Shown: positions 1 to 10,407 of the stretch, piece after piece
Layout: every line of letters starts with the position of its first letter
How positions within the stretch are numbered: position 1 is the first letter of the stretch
Source of the DNA: Viridothelium virens
Lineage: Eukaryota; Ascomycota; Dothideomycetes; Trypetheliales; Trypetheliaceae
Length of the DNA: 64,000 bases
NCBI GenBank assembly: GCA_010094025.1
Contig: ML991782.1
Location: 372,001-436,000 of the forward strand
Reading direction: 5' to 3'
Position numbers and translations under genes: made by a program
Notes under the pieces: generated by a model
What the model was told of the DNA's origin: nothing
Databases searched by the model: none
What the model saw: the letters and a program-made list of their open reading frames with translations, nothing else

Positions 1-1835
1 TCGAGATGGCGAAAAAGATGAATGGGGGATGCTACAAAGTGGATTAGCAGACTGATCAACTGATGCATGATCGAATGACACAAGATTTCGCTCCGTCCTC
101 TAGACAGCCTTAGAAGCTATATTTCTTTATTCTCTCGGATTAGTCTGTGAGGTTTCTCTTGCCGCAAAGCTCTCCCAGTTAGATTCCTCAGACTGACATG
201 ATACACTGACACTTTTCACTCGCAGCCTTGAGGATAGGTATTTAGAGGTTCTCCCTTCTTCAAATTATACCACTGCAATTGTAAGGCATGGAGATTTTCG
301 CAGAAGGTAAATCAACCAGTTTATTTTAGCTGTGTTTGGAATGACAACTTTTTTATTATTTCGATTTGGACTGCTCAGCTCCTTTCCCACCCGATTATTA
401 GCCATATGTATGCACTCGAGCCCAGGAAATGAGACCAGTGGCTGCAGTTGACAGAAAGGTATTCGCAACAGGAGGCTTGTAAATCGACCAGAGAACGCCC
501 ACTGGTAGAAACGCACAGAACACAGGCGACTGTAAGACAGAATGACCAAGGATCGGCTTAAATGAAAACCACTGGTCTGCGAAAGAGAGGATGGTGGCTT
601 GAAGAAGCGCGTTTTCAAAATCGATGGCTAGGATGACGACCAACGTCAATTCGAGGCTCTGCCGCAACTCTGAACAGTTGGCTTCCCTTAGCAGAGAGCT
701 TTTGGATGAGATTCTGTTTGGGTTGAGATCAATGTTGACATTAGCTTTCAGGTGACAGAAAGGGGCTTCACGAGACACCGTTTCCCGCAAAGAGGCAAGA
801 CAAGTCCCAATGATACCGGGGTGGGAATTGTTGAAGATTGTCACGCGAGTAGTGAGGGAGGATCGTATAATGTAGCAAACACCAGTGTTGTGCCGTGTCA
901 CTACACCCAATACGTCTATCAAAACGAGCTCAACATAGAGATATGGCAGCTCGGACTATTCTGGTGTGTAGTTTGGCTGATGATCTCAATGTTATACGAT
1001 CAACTAGTATATCTTGCAAGCCAGAGCACCGCAAGCATCCAGCTGCATAAGAAACACTCGAAGCTGCCGAAGGCCGGTCATTAAGGCAAAGAGCATTCAA
1101 ACAAATCTGAAGCCGACGATCACAGCTAGATAGGAAATCTCAGCCTGTGGAGTCTAGCAACTCGATCTCGGAATCTGTCCCCTGAAGATAGCCGTGTGAC
1201 GGCTGCCAGCCGAATAAGCTCTGCTCACAGAGTGCTTTCGTTGAAATTGCTCAGGACAGGGTATGTCGACACTTTTGGGCTGAGCTATCTCCTGAAGTAG
1301 CTAGACTGAGTGTTTATCTTCAGGTGAGTCTATGCCCATTCAGGAGCTTAATCCTCTGATTGGAAAGCTGCAGAAAGACAAGGCACCTGATCGTGTTGAG
1401 CGACCTCAAAAGCCTCCTGAGGTGGGTCCCCTCGAATCCCCTGTGACAGTTTAGCCCATTCGCAACGACAATTCCCTGTGCCTTGCACAGGGAGGCAGAT
1501 TGCCTCGATCATCGTACCGCACACCATAGTACATAAGCTCCTGTCAGTATCCTTTTTGAGCTCCGCGCGCTTTCCTCTTTCCTGTAAACCAACAACTTCA
1601 TACATTTTACCAAAGAGATCACACAGTCCATAAAAATCTCCAGTAAGCAATTGTATCATTTGTCCTCAATTATACGACTTTGTTATCGTGGATCATCAAG
1701 CTGCCTGCTTTCAAGAAAGCCACAACGACAAGCAAACAGAGGCATTGTCAAAGTGGACTCCACTCTTCTTGCAGCGACCAAACAAGAAAATACTTTGACC
1801 TTTCTGACTCTTGATTCAACAGACGTCATCGGAAA
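1..1835. other. No supported gene
   Basis: Open frames on both strands are short. The longest is a 174-codon minus-strand frame at 398-922 with some hydrophobic stretches in its second half. I do not recognise it, it lacks supporting splice signals, and a competing frame overlaps it. It may be relic coding sequence. The rest is probably the upstream region of the PHD-finger gene. Confidence 0.5.
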
Positions 1836-3063
1836 ATGCCTTGCGATAATGGAAACCACCCGGTCCATGTGTGGCCGGAAACTGGAGATCCATTTCTGTT
1901 ATTCTCTTGCGAGGATAAGTGTGTTATACCCGGCTGCAAATACCAACAGGAACCATGCGAGCGACTATGTAAACATATACGCGAGGACCATCCCGAAATG
2001 GAAGTGTTCTCCAGCACCTATATGTAGTAAGTAGACTGTTTCTAACATCTACCCTCCAGCTGATGACAGGACCGAAATCCGATCTTTCTTTTGCCTTCAT
2101 GTCGATGCGCAGTGGAGGGAAGAGCTAATAGTCTTGGATTGTAGTACCCACCATGACCCCAGCCGCGACCCACCCCACTCCGACGAGGAGAGTGCAGTGA
2201 TAACACTGTGGCGACGACGCCAAGAGTCTCCTCGTGAAGGTCCCCAGCCAAACGGTAAATTCGCAGAGCCAATGTGTTCGAAGTGCGGCGAACACATCGC
2301 TCCATGGCATAATAAGCCAGACGGTCTCATCCAATGCACAAAGTGCTTGAACTTTTTTCATTGCCTATGCCATCAACCTATGGTTGCAACCATCGGAGGC
2401 ATCCTGGTTCGAGGTACATGGAAGTGCTCGGACTGCACGAGTTCACCATCATCTTCAGATCCCCCTCCAGCGCCGAAAAGGCCCAGCCTCAAAATTCTTT
2501 CCTCACGACGACCTCCAAAAGTACTTGCTACGATTCAAGAAGCCACTGCAGAAGTGCAAAGCGCCTCTATGCAGAGCTCACCCTGTGTCTCCACATCAGA
2601 TCAAGATTCTGAAGCAGACAGGCTCTTTGAACAAGATATACGCCGAGCAATTGCCAACTCTCTGGAGACGTCTGGTGGGGTTGATCCTGGAGTCGGTAGC
2701 TCCAAAGGAGTCCGCTTCAGCAACTATGTCGAAGTATTCTCGCCGGAGCGGAAGAGCAGTATAGATCCATGGGCGCAAGTTTCTCGGGCGGCACTTGCAG
2801 GAGTGTCAACGAAGGTGGCGGAAGATAAGCTCATGCAGCAGGCGATTGAAGCCTCCCGGAAAGAAATAATCAAGCAGCCGGATGACGAAGAGATGGAAGA
2901 AACCTCTGAGATTGAGATGGACACCGAAGAAATTGAATCGATCGACGATGTCCCAGAGTTGGAAACCGATGTGGAAGAAGAAGAGAAGCAAGTTGAAGAC
3001 GAAAATGACGAATTCGAACGCTCCGAGAAGTGGAAGGGCAAGCAGCCGATGAGAGATAGTTGA
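1836..3063 (+). CDS. PHD-finger protein with acidic C-terminus
   Basis: The model has two exons, 1836-2023 and 2070-3063, and gives 393 aa. The 46-bp intron has a CTAAC branch site and joins the frames exactly. Near residues 25-55 there is a C-x4-C ... H-x4-H arrangement resembling a C2H2 finger. A PHD-type cluster follows: CSKC, CTKC, H-x2-C, then WKCSDC. PHD fingers usually bind histone H3 tails, so a nuclear chromatin role is inferred. The last ~60 residues before the basic end are very acidic (many E and D), and the middle is low complexity and Ser/Pro rich. The start ATG at 1836 is the first in frame, but an upstream exon cannot be excluded. No orthologue name is recognised. Confidence 0.75.
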
Positions 3064-3576
3064 TAATTCGACAATAACGAGAAAGGTTGGTATGCCGTGG
3101 CATTCGGATTCAGGGGAAGGCTAGTGATGTAATGATTCTACTATGGTCATGGTGCTCACCAGACAGATGCTGTGTCTGGGTGGGAAATGTGGCACTGAAC
3201 TAAGAACGTAGTGGAAGAAGCATCACAGCCTACCTCATGCTCCTGTATTCGCAGAAAGATTGATCGCTGATCCGAAAGCCCAGGTCTTCATGTCTGCTCG
3301 AACGTCAAGTTAGCTTCCCATCGGTATAGACGTGGTATTCTTCGAACGATGATGAAGTGGGTTCAGACAGGCCTTTGTTTCTATCTACAGATTGAGATTC
3401 GAGATTTCAACAACGTTCGATATGTGAAGCATCATGGTTGGAATGAGTACCAAAACAATAAGCGTTAGGACTTACTGAGAGAGGGCATAGCCTATCCTTG
3501 AGCAGACTCTCGCGAGTTATATTCGTTTGAGACTGCCTCCAAGAGCCGACCTTTTTAAGGAGTGTTTTGTATCTTA
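3064..3576. other. Convergent intergenic region
   Basis: Shared 3' flank of the plus-strand PHD gene and the minus-strand methyltransferase. I see no gene, repeat or structured element in it. Confidence 0.6.
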
Positions 3577-4657
3577 TCATCTCTCATTCAAAGCCGCAAG
3601 TATACTATTTGGGTACACCCGATCAGCAATACAGGAGTTGCCATCTGTACGGAGAATGCCAATGTGAACGACGAAGCTTGGTTTTCGAAGCTCTTCGCTC
3701 AACAAGCGCTCTGGTACTCGCCAGACATGGAATGTTCGGATAAAGCTCTTCATGAATGTTTCGAAAACATCTTCAGATCGAAGCTGCTGGGCAATAACAC
3801 AGAGTGTGGTAGGCGAAGTTTGATGAGACCGAAATCTGCAAATGTCTGCACAAGTCCTAATGAACGGCTCGACAAGAGATTCGTTGTAAATGCAATCGAC
3901 TGCAAAAATCATGGAGGCATCTTTCAACTCTGAAAGTCCAACAGCAGAGTCAGTTTCCCAATCGAGCTTCCTTATTTTCCAGTCAGTATCTGACACTGCA
4001 AAAGAGCTTGTCCGTCTGTCGGCCTCATTGCATTTCCGACGTGCTCCGCTGCGCTTACGGGCCTGGAATACATGGACATTCGCTTCAACGTTGCGATAAA
4101 GATGCTGGAGGATGTATTGCTGATCAGTTGCGATATACTGGCCAACCAATGGGGCTATGGCAAGAAGGACAACACCTGCGACACCGCAGCCAAGCTCTAC
4201 AACCTTGGAGTGAGGACCTATGACGCCGTGGGTGAAGAGAGGGTTCATCACATTTGAGGCAAACCAATCTGCAAACAGAGGGCTTATCCTCCACAGGACT
4301 GCAAACGAACCTTCAGCAGGAAGAAACAACGAGGCAAGTATAGCCTATGCAGGTAAGCGTACCTGCTCCAGTCGTCCCCTCGGCACGATTTGAGACTAAG
4401 AGGTTTGGAAATTGTTTAATGATCAGATCCTTACCAGCCACATGAATGTCTAGTTCATCTACTTTGGGGTTGATGAAGCCGAGGTCCCCAGACGAGTCAG
4501 AACTGCAGCTGGATAGGCGTGAATAGAGGAGGAATGTCTCTGCTCAGGTGACTGATGAGCCACCGAGGCAGCAGCAACGGCAAAAGCAACATATGAATTA
4601 CTTGCCTTCTTCTGCATCAGCCACTTCGTTGCCCAAGTCCGCAACCAACGTGTCCAT
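3577..4657 (-). CDS. Rkm5/METTL21-type lysine methyltransferase
   Basis: SAM-dependent seven-beta-strand lysine methyltransferase of the ribosomal-protein/elongation-factor group, like yeast Rkm5. Exons in transcription order are 4657-4606, 4539-4363 and 4298-3577, giving 316 aa in frame. The family core is visible: the segment TTGAVLWRISPLFADW, motif I VVELGCGVAG, and a DCIYNE stretch matching the D-x-x-Y post-II region. The first intron (4540-4605) appears to use a GC donor (AG|GCAAGT), the consensus for GC-AG introns; the second (4299-4362) is GT-AG. The start is uncertain: ATG 4657 is the only in-frame ATG found downstream of a stop, and the preceding in-frame residues look family-like, so a further 5' exon may exist. 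It is transcribed divergently from the acyl-CoA synthetase gene. Confidence 0.82.
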
Positions 4658-5054
4658 AGCGAAAGCGTGATCTGCGGGGGCCAGAGCTGCAAGGTCGGTA
4701 TGGCTGAGCCTGGACGCGAGGCAGCAGTGAGATTATGGGAGCACTGGAGAGCCGTTGATCCTTTGGCGTGGTGGGGACGGGAAGGGTGGGAAGGGTTGGA
4801 AGGAAATTCAGCATGATCGGACGGAAGTGACTGCGGTGGGGATGACGTTGCCTAGCGCCTAACCTAGATCATCATCATTCGTAGCAGCACCGGACCGTTG
4901 CTTTCAAACCATGACTTCTTTAACATCTACAATCTATCAAACCTACCTATAACAAGCTGCTACCCCTCGTCCTTCATCTGCAAGCTCCTCTTCCTTCTGT
5001 CCCGTGGCCTTGACTCCATCCCGTAGAAGGTCCAACTCGTGATTCCCTGTCAAC
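4658..5054. promoter_or_regulatory. Divergent promoter region, methyltransferase / acyl-CoA synthetase
   Basis: About 400 bp between two diverging genes. The side next to the plus-strand gene is strongly pyrimidine rich (about 4925-5030), a common feature of fungal core promoters and leaders. No clear TATA box is seen. Part of it may be 5' coding sequence of the methyltransferase if that gene has another exon. Confidence 0.5.
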
Positions 5055-7366
5055 ATGGTTGACCTTAAGACACTCGCTCCTCACCCTAAAAGTGTGAAGA
5101 AGCCGCCATATACTGTCGAGGCTCCAGGCTACAAACAAATCAAAGGGGAAACGATTCCGCGCCGAAATGTCGCGACAAAGGATGGACTCAAAGCGACTCC
5201 AGCCGAAGGCGTCAATACGATTTACGATATAATCACATATAGCTCCAAAAAGTACGGAAATGCCAAGGCCATGGGATCTCGGAAACTGCTCAAGACTCAT
5301 CATGAAAAGAAGAAAATCAAGAAGGTCATTGAAGGCAAGGAACAGGAGGTGGAGAAGGTCTGGTCATACTTCGAGCTAAGTGGCTACAACTACATGAGCT
5401 ACGTAGAGTACGAAAAGCTGGTCAACCAAATCGGTTGCGGCCTCAGGAAGCTTGGTATGAACAGTGGTGACAAACTCGAGTTATTTGCAGCAACCAGGTC
5501 AGTTCAACCCCACCCTCGACATTGATGAAGCTGAGCTAACAATTTGGAGCCCATACTGGCTTGCATCCGCACATGGCGCCCTATCACAATCCATGGCCAT
5601 TATCACTGCCTACGATACACTCGGAGAGGAGGGCCTCAAACACTCGATGAAGCAAACTGGTGCCAAAGCAGTCTTTCTCGACCCACATCTCCTCAAGACC
5701 CTGATCAACCCTCTAAAGGAAGCCACCGAGATCGAGTACGTTATCTACAATAGTGCCGGTGAAGTCAAAGAGGAAGATATCCAGAAGTTGAAAGACGCAC
5801 ACCCGCGTTTGACAGTTCAGAGTTTTGAGGAGCTCCGGAAATTGGGTGAAGCCAACACGGTAGATCCAAACCCTCCAAAGCCAGATGATTTATGTTGCGT
5901 AATGTACACATCTGGCTCCACTGGTCCTCCAAAAGGAGTGATGCTGAAGCACAGTAATGTCGTAGCTGCCAGTAGGTCCCATCTCACTCCCCTGACATTT
6001 GGCATGCAAATGGTAACATTCTTTTGCAGTCACCGGCGTCGATGTCATCATCGGGCAATATCTTGGACCTGGTGATGGACTCCTCACGTATCTACCGCTT
6101 GCTCATATCCTCGAGTTCGTTTTCGAAAACGCAGTCCTTTTCTGGGGTGGCACGATGGGTTACGGGGGCATCAAGACTCTTTCCGACAACTCCGTCCGTA
6201 ACTGCAAGGGTGATATTCGCGAATTCCAACCCACGATCCTGGTGGGCGTGCCTGCAGTCTGGGAGACAGTCAAGAAAGGTATTCTTGCGAAGGTCAACGC
6301 AGGTAGTGCAATCACGAAAACTCTCTTCTGGAACGCCATGCACGCCAAAAGCTTTCTCCTTGGCTCTGGCCTGCCAGGTGCTGGTGTCTTGGATGCTGTT
6401 GTCTTCAGCAAAGTTAAAGAAGCAACTGGCGGCAAACTCAGGATATGTATGAACGGTGGCGGACCTGTGGCCAAGGATACACAGCGATTCATTTCAATGG
6501 CTATTACTCCGATGGTTGTTGGATACGGCCTGACCGAGACAGCAGCGTAAGCATGCCTCGAATAATAGCATTTTATCCTTTTGGCTGCGTAACATACTGA
6601 CGTTGGACAGCAATGGAGTTTTGATGGATCCTTTGGCTTGGTCTGATGATGCCATGGGCGAAATCACAGGAGCTGTTGAGATCAAGCTCGTAGACGTTCC
6701 CGATATCGGCTACTTCGCCTCAAACGATCCGTCGCAGGGTGAAATCTGGATCCGTGGACCTCCTGTCGCCAGTGGGTACCTTGATCTCCCAGATGAGACA
6801 AAGGAATCTTTCACCGATGACGGCTGGTTCAAGACCGGAGATATTGGAGAGTTTGACTCCAAGGGTCAACTCAAGATGATCGACCGGAAGAAGAATCTTG
6901 TCAAGACTTTGAACGGAGAGTACATCGCCCTAGAGAAACTCGAATCCACCTACCGTTCCTCCCCAGTCGTTGCCAACATTTGCGTCTACGCTGCCCAGGA
7001 CAAGGCCAAGCCCGTCGCCATCATTGTACCCAACGAGCCTGCGTTAAAGAAAGTGGCTTCCGAGAATGGCGTCAAGGGCGAGAGTCTGGAGTGCTTGGTG
7101 CATGATGAGAAGCTGAACTCTGCTGTGCTCAAAGATTTGCAAGCTGCAGGAAAGAGAGCAGGCTTGCAAGGTATTGAGATCATTGACGGAGTAGTCTTGA
7201 CTGATGAAGAATGGACCCCACAAAGTGTAAGTCATGGCATTATCCCAGTGGTTCATTTCATACTCACAGAATTCAGGGTCTGGTAACCTCTGCTCAGAAA
7301 TTGAACCGCAGAGGTATCCTCAAGCAATACGAGGGAGACATTTCGAAGGCCTATGGCGACTCTTGA
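5055..7366 (+). CDS. Long-chain-fatty-acid--CoA ligase (Faa1/Faa4 type)
   Basis: AMP-forming enzyme that activates fatty acids to acyl-CoA. There are five exons: 5055-5497, 5550-5971, 6030-6546, 6611-7226 and 7277-7366 (695 aa), with introns of 50-64 bp. The length matches fungal Faa1-type enzymes (about 690-700 aa). The P-loop-like AMP-binding motif YTSGSTGPPKGVM is at about residue 267. The VGYGLTET motif and the WFKTGDIGEFDSKGQLKMID block, typical of the ANL superfamily, are present, as is the fatty-acyl-CoA-synthetase signature region DGWFKTGD. No N-terminal membrane anchor or peroxisomal SKL is seen (the end is YGDS), suggesting a cytosolic/ER or lipid-droplet protein. Intron 1 joins as AATS-PYWLASAHG, the family sequence, which supports the splice choice. 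Confidence 0.93.
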
Positions 7367-7741
7367 CCTGATATGCGAAGTTTGCAGTGGATTGGTGGGA
7401 ATATGAAGTAGTTGCGCGTGTAATGAGTCTATGTATTTTTGTCCACATCGGCCGTATTGCACGTACTTATTACGGGCGTGTCTGGAGTAGTAACGTCGCA
7501 GTTATGCTAGATGTGTTGAGGGCGTCCTCGAAACCAGTACTTGCACTCAACTCTAGTTCAATTTGAGCAATAGCATTATCTTACGTACCGTACCTTAAGG
7601 TACTTTCCAAGTAACACTTCGTTCAGCACGTGACCATTGTGCTTTAGGTGCCTTGCCTTAGGTCCGGCAAGGTATCTAATTGAAAGACATCATCTCAAGC
7701 CCAGCTGGGATGTTCTAGCTGGTGAACCGTATACCTCCTTT
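7367..7741. promoter_or_regulatory. Intergenic/promoter region with a 14-bp palindrome
   Basis: Lies between two plus-strand genes. It contains a perfect 14-bp palindrome, GTACCTTAAGGTAC (7590-7603), next to CGTACCGTACC. The palindrome may be a regulatory site or part of the CCTAGGTA-type short repeats scattered through the window. Nothing else is recognised. Confidence 0.4.
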
Positions 7742-10078
7742 ATGATTACTGCGGGGATCTTCAGTCGTCCGCGAACCGTCATATTCCTGCAATCTATCTG
7801 TTCACGCCGCACAATTGAAACACATCTTCCTTCCCAGATCTCATTTCGTACTAAACTATTTTCTACGATGCATCGGTCTCCTGCTGCAATGGTCACTAGA
7901 CCACCTCCGGCAGACATCACCATCAATCCACCAAGAGATCCAAATACGCTATCCAATTACAACAACTTCAGAACTACGCACACGAGGGCCGTTCTTGACA
8001 TCGAATTTGAGCCAAAAAGGGTCTTTGGCACTGTGCATATCACACTCAAAAGCCTCACACATGGGGAGACGAAGAATCTCATTTTAGATACTAGGTTCGC
8101 GATACCTTCTCTTTCCAAGTCTTCTTCCTTTTCCTAAGTGGCCATACCATTCGCTCCACGCTCTGCTCTATGTGAAGAGATTGCTCTTCCAGATGTGAAG
8201 GTCGGCTCTAATTCATAGTCTCTAGTTACCTCGACATCGAACAGGTAAGGGTTGGGGAACGGCTAGTAAAATGGACACTCGAAGCGCGAGCGGAACCTTA
8301 CGGTGCCGGTCTAAGTATTGCACTTGATGCGCCCGTAGCGAAAGGCGAGGATATCGAGGTCGCGGTACGTTTTCCTCTGAGCGAAAATGGACGATAGCTA
8401 ACTAACCTCTGAAGATTACGATGAGCACGACGCCGGATTGTACAGCGCTGCAATGGTTGACGCCAGAGCAAACCTCCAACAAGAAGCATCCATACATGTG
8501 TAAGACTGTTTAGCGGGTCAAACGAGACGCGCTTACAATTTGATACAGTTTCTCAATGTCAAGCAATCCATGCCCGGTCCCTGTTCCCTTGCCAAGACAC
8601 TCCAGATGTCAAGTCGACATACGACTTCCTGATTCGCTCTCCTCTCCCAGTTCTCGCCAGCGGTCTTCCTAAAGGTGCATCAGATTTTATTCCGGGTAAA
8701 CATGGGCGCCCAGCCACCCTTCTCTATCGGTTCCACCAACCCATCCCTATGCCATCCTACCTATTCGCCATTGCCAGCGGTGATTTGGCAAGTGCCTCTA
8801 TTGGACCCCGTAGTACGGTTTGGACTGGACCGGACGAGCTCACGGCAGCCAAATGGGAGTTTGAAGAGGATACTGAAAATTTCATCGAAGCAGCCGAGAA
8901 GATTGTATATCCTTATGCCTGGACTATGTACAATGTTCTTGTATTGCCTCCAAGCTTTCCTTACGGGGGAATGGAGAATCCACAATGGACGTATGCTACC
9001 CCTACTATAGTTTCGGGTGATCGTGCTAATGTTGACGTGATTGCTCATGAGTTATCTCATTCCTGGAGCGGAAACTTGGTGTCTAATGCTTCGTGGGAGC
9101 ATTTCTGGCTTAACGAGGGCTGGACTACGTACTTGGAACGAAGGATTCAGGCGGCAATTCATGGGGAATCTCACCGAGATTTCAGCGCAATCATTGGATG
9201 GAAGGCGCTGCAAGATAGCGTAAAGAAGTTTGGAGAGGACCATGAATTCACAAAGTTGGTCGTGGATTTAAAGGGAAAAGACCCAGATGATGCTTTCAGT
9301 AGTGTACCATACGAGAAGGGGTTCGTGTTCCTTTACTCACTGGAAAAGATGTTAGGGAAGGAGAAGTGGGATGAGTTCATACCGCACGTAGGTTGCCGCA
9401 CGGATATACAGCTCGGATCTCGCAGCTGCTAACAGAAGGCAGTATTTTACGACGTACCGCGAAAAGTCTCTAGATTCATACGACTTCAAATCCACACTCC
9501 TCGACTTTTTCGCCAATGATCAGGAAGCCTCACAAATCCTCAGTGAACTTGATTGGGATGCTGCCTTCTACAAACCAGGATACCCAGCCAAACCTGACTT
9601 CGATACCTCTATGGTAGACGTCTGCTATGAGCTTGCCGATCAGTGGGAGGCTCTTTCCAAAGGCGATGGCAAATCCGACTTCAAGCCGCAGAAGCAGGAC
9701 ATCGATGGCTGGCTGGCGAATCAGAGCGTTGTCTTCCTCGAACGAGTCCAAAACTTCCCAGAACCTCTTTCAGTTGAGCAAGTTGAAATCATGGGAGAGG
9801 CTTATGATTACGGCAAGTCCCAAAACGTGGAGCTAGTCAGTAGATACTTCCAAATAGGACTGAGGGCCAGGGCGCAGAGTATTTACAGGCCTGCTGCGCA
9901 GCTACTGGGAAGGGTGGGAAGAATGAAGTTCGTGCGACCATTATTTAGGGAGTTGAAAAAGGCAGATCGAGAGCTAGCCTTCGAGACGTTCGAGGAGAAT
10001 CGGTTATTCTATCATCCTATCTGTAGAGCGATGGTGGAAAAGGATTTGTTCGGAGATGGCCCGACTCGAAAGTCTTGA
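7742..10078 (+). CDS. Leukotriene A4 hydrolase-type aminopeptidase (M1 family)
   Basis: Zinc metallopeptidase of the M1/LTA4H group (yeast Lap2), an aminopeptidase with possible epoxide hydrolase activity. Exons: start-8094, 8226-8364, 8415-8499, 8549-9387 and 9443-10078. Starting at ATG 7868 gives 641 aa. Starting at the in-frame upstream ATG 7742 adds 42 residues rich in Arg, Ser and Thr that look like a mitochondrial presequence, so both starts may be used. Counted from 7868, the zinc site is H317-E-L-S-H321 with the third ligand E340 in WLNEGW. The substrate-binding GGMEN motif is in [10 protein letters not shown]. The C-terminal helical domain typical of LTA4H is present to the stop. Intron 1 (131 bp) is longer than the other introns of the gene. 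Confidence 0.92.
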
Positions 10079-10407
10079 CAGATTGAACAAGGCATCTCAC
10101 GAAGTGGAGTCACAAGTATGGAGTTCTGTACATAGAGTATCTTGTGCGTCAGGCGTGCTTTCGGTCGAGAACCTAAGAGAAATGTCGCACGCACGAGATG
10201 AGTTTGTTCCGCCAACCTTTTCGACCATTTGGCTCGCGTCGTCTCGTGTCATGACGCGCTTCAACATTTTCCCCCACAACAACTAATACACCATTAACAT
10301 CCCGGGCAATCTACGTACAAACCATATGATATTGCCGAGACCTCAAACGCTCCTATCATGCAAATGGCGACAGCATAGACTCGTTGCGAAATCCTTCTTT
10401 CCACAAA
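10079..10407. other. Short intergenic region
   Basis: Between two plus-strand genes; likely terminator and promoter. No distinct element is seen apart from small C runs near 10270. Confidence 0.4.

Noticed and set aside
398-922. 174-codon minus-strand frame with hydrophobic stretches
   Set aside because: No family match from memory, no flanking splice signals, and a competing overlapping frame; kept only as a note in the region entry.
1348-1659. 103-codon minus-strand frame
   Set aside because: No recognisable motif and no partner exon; likely chance.
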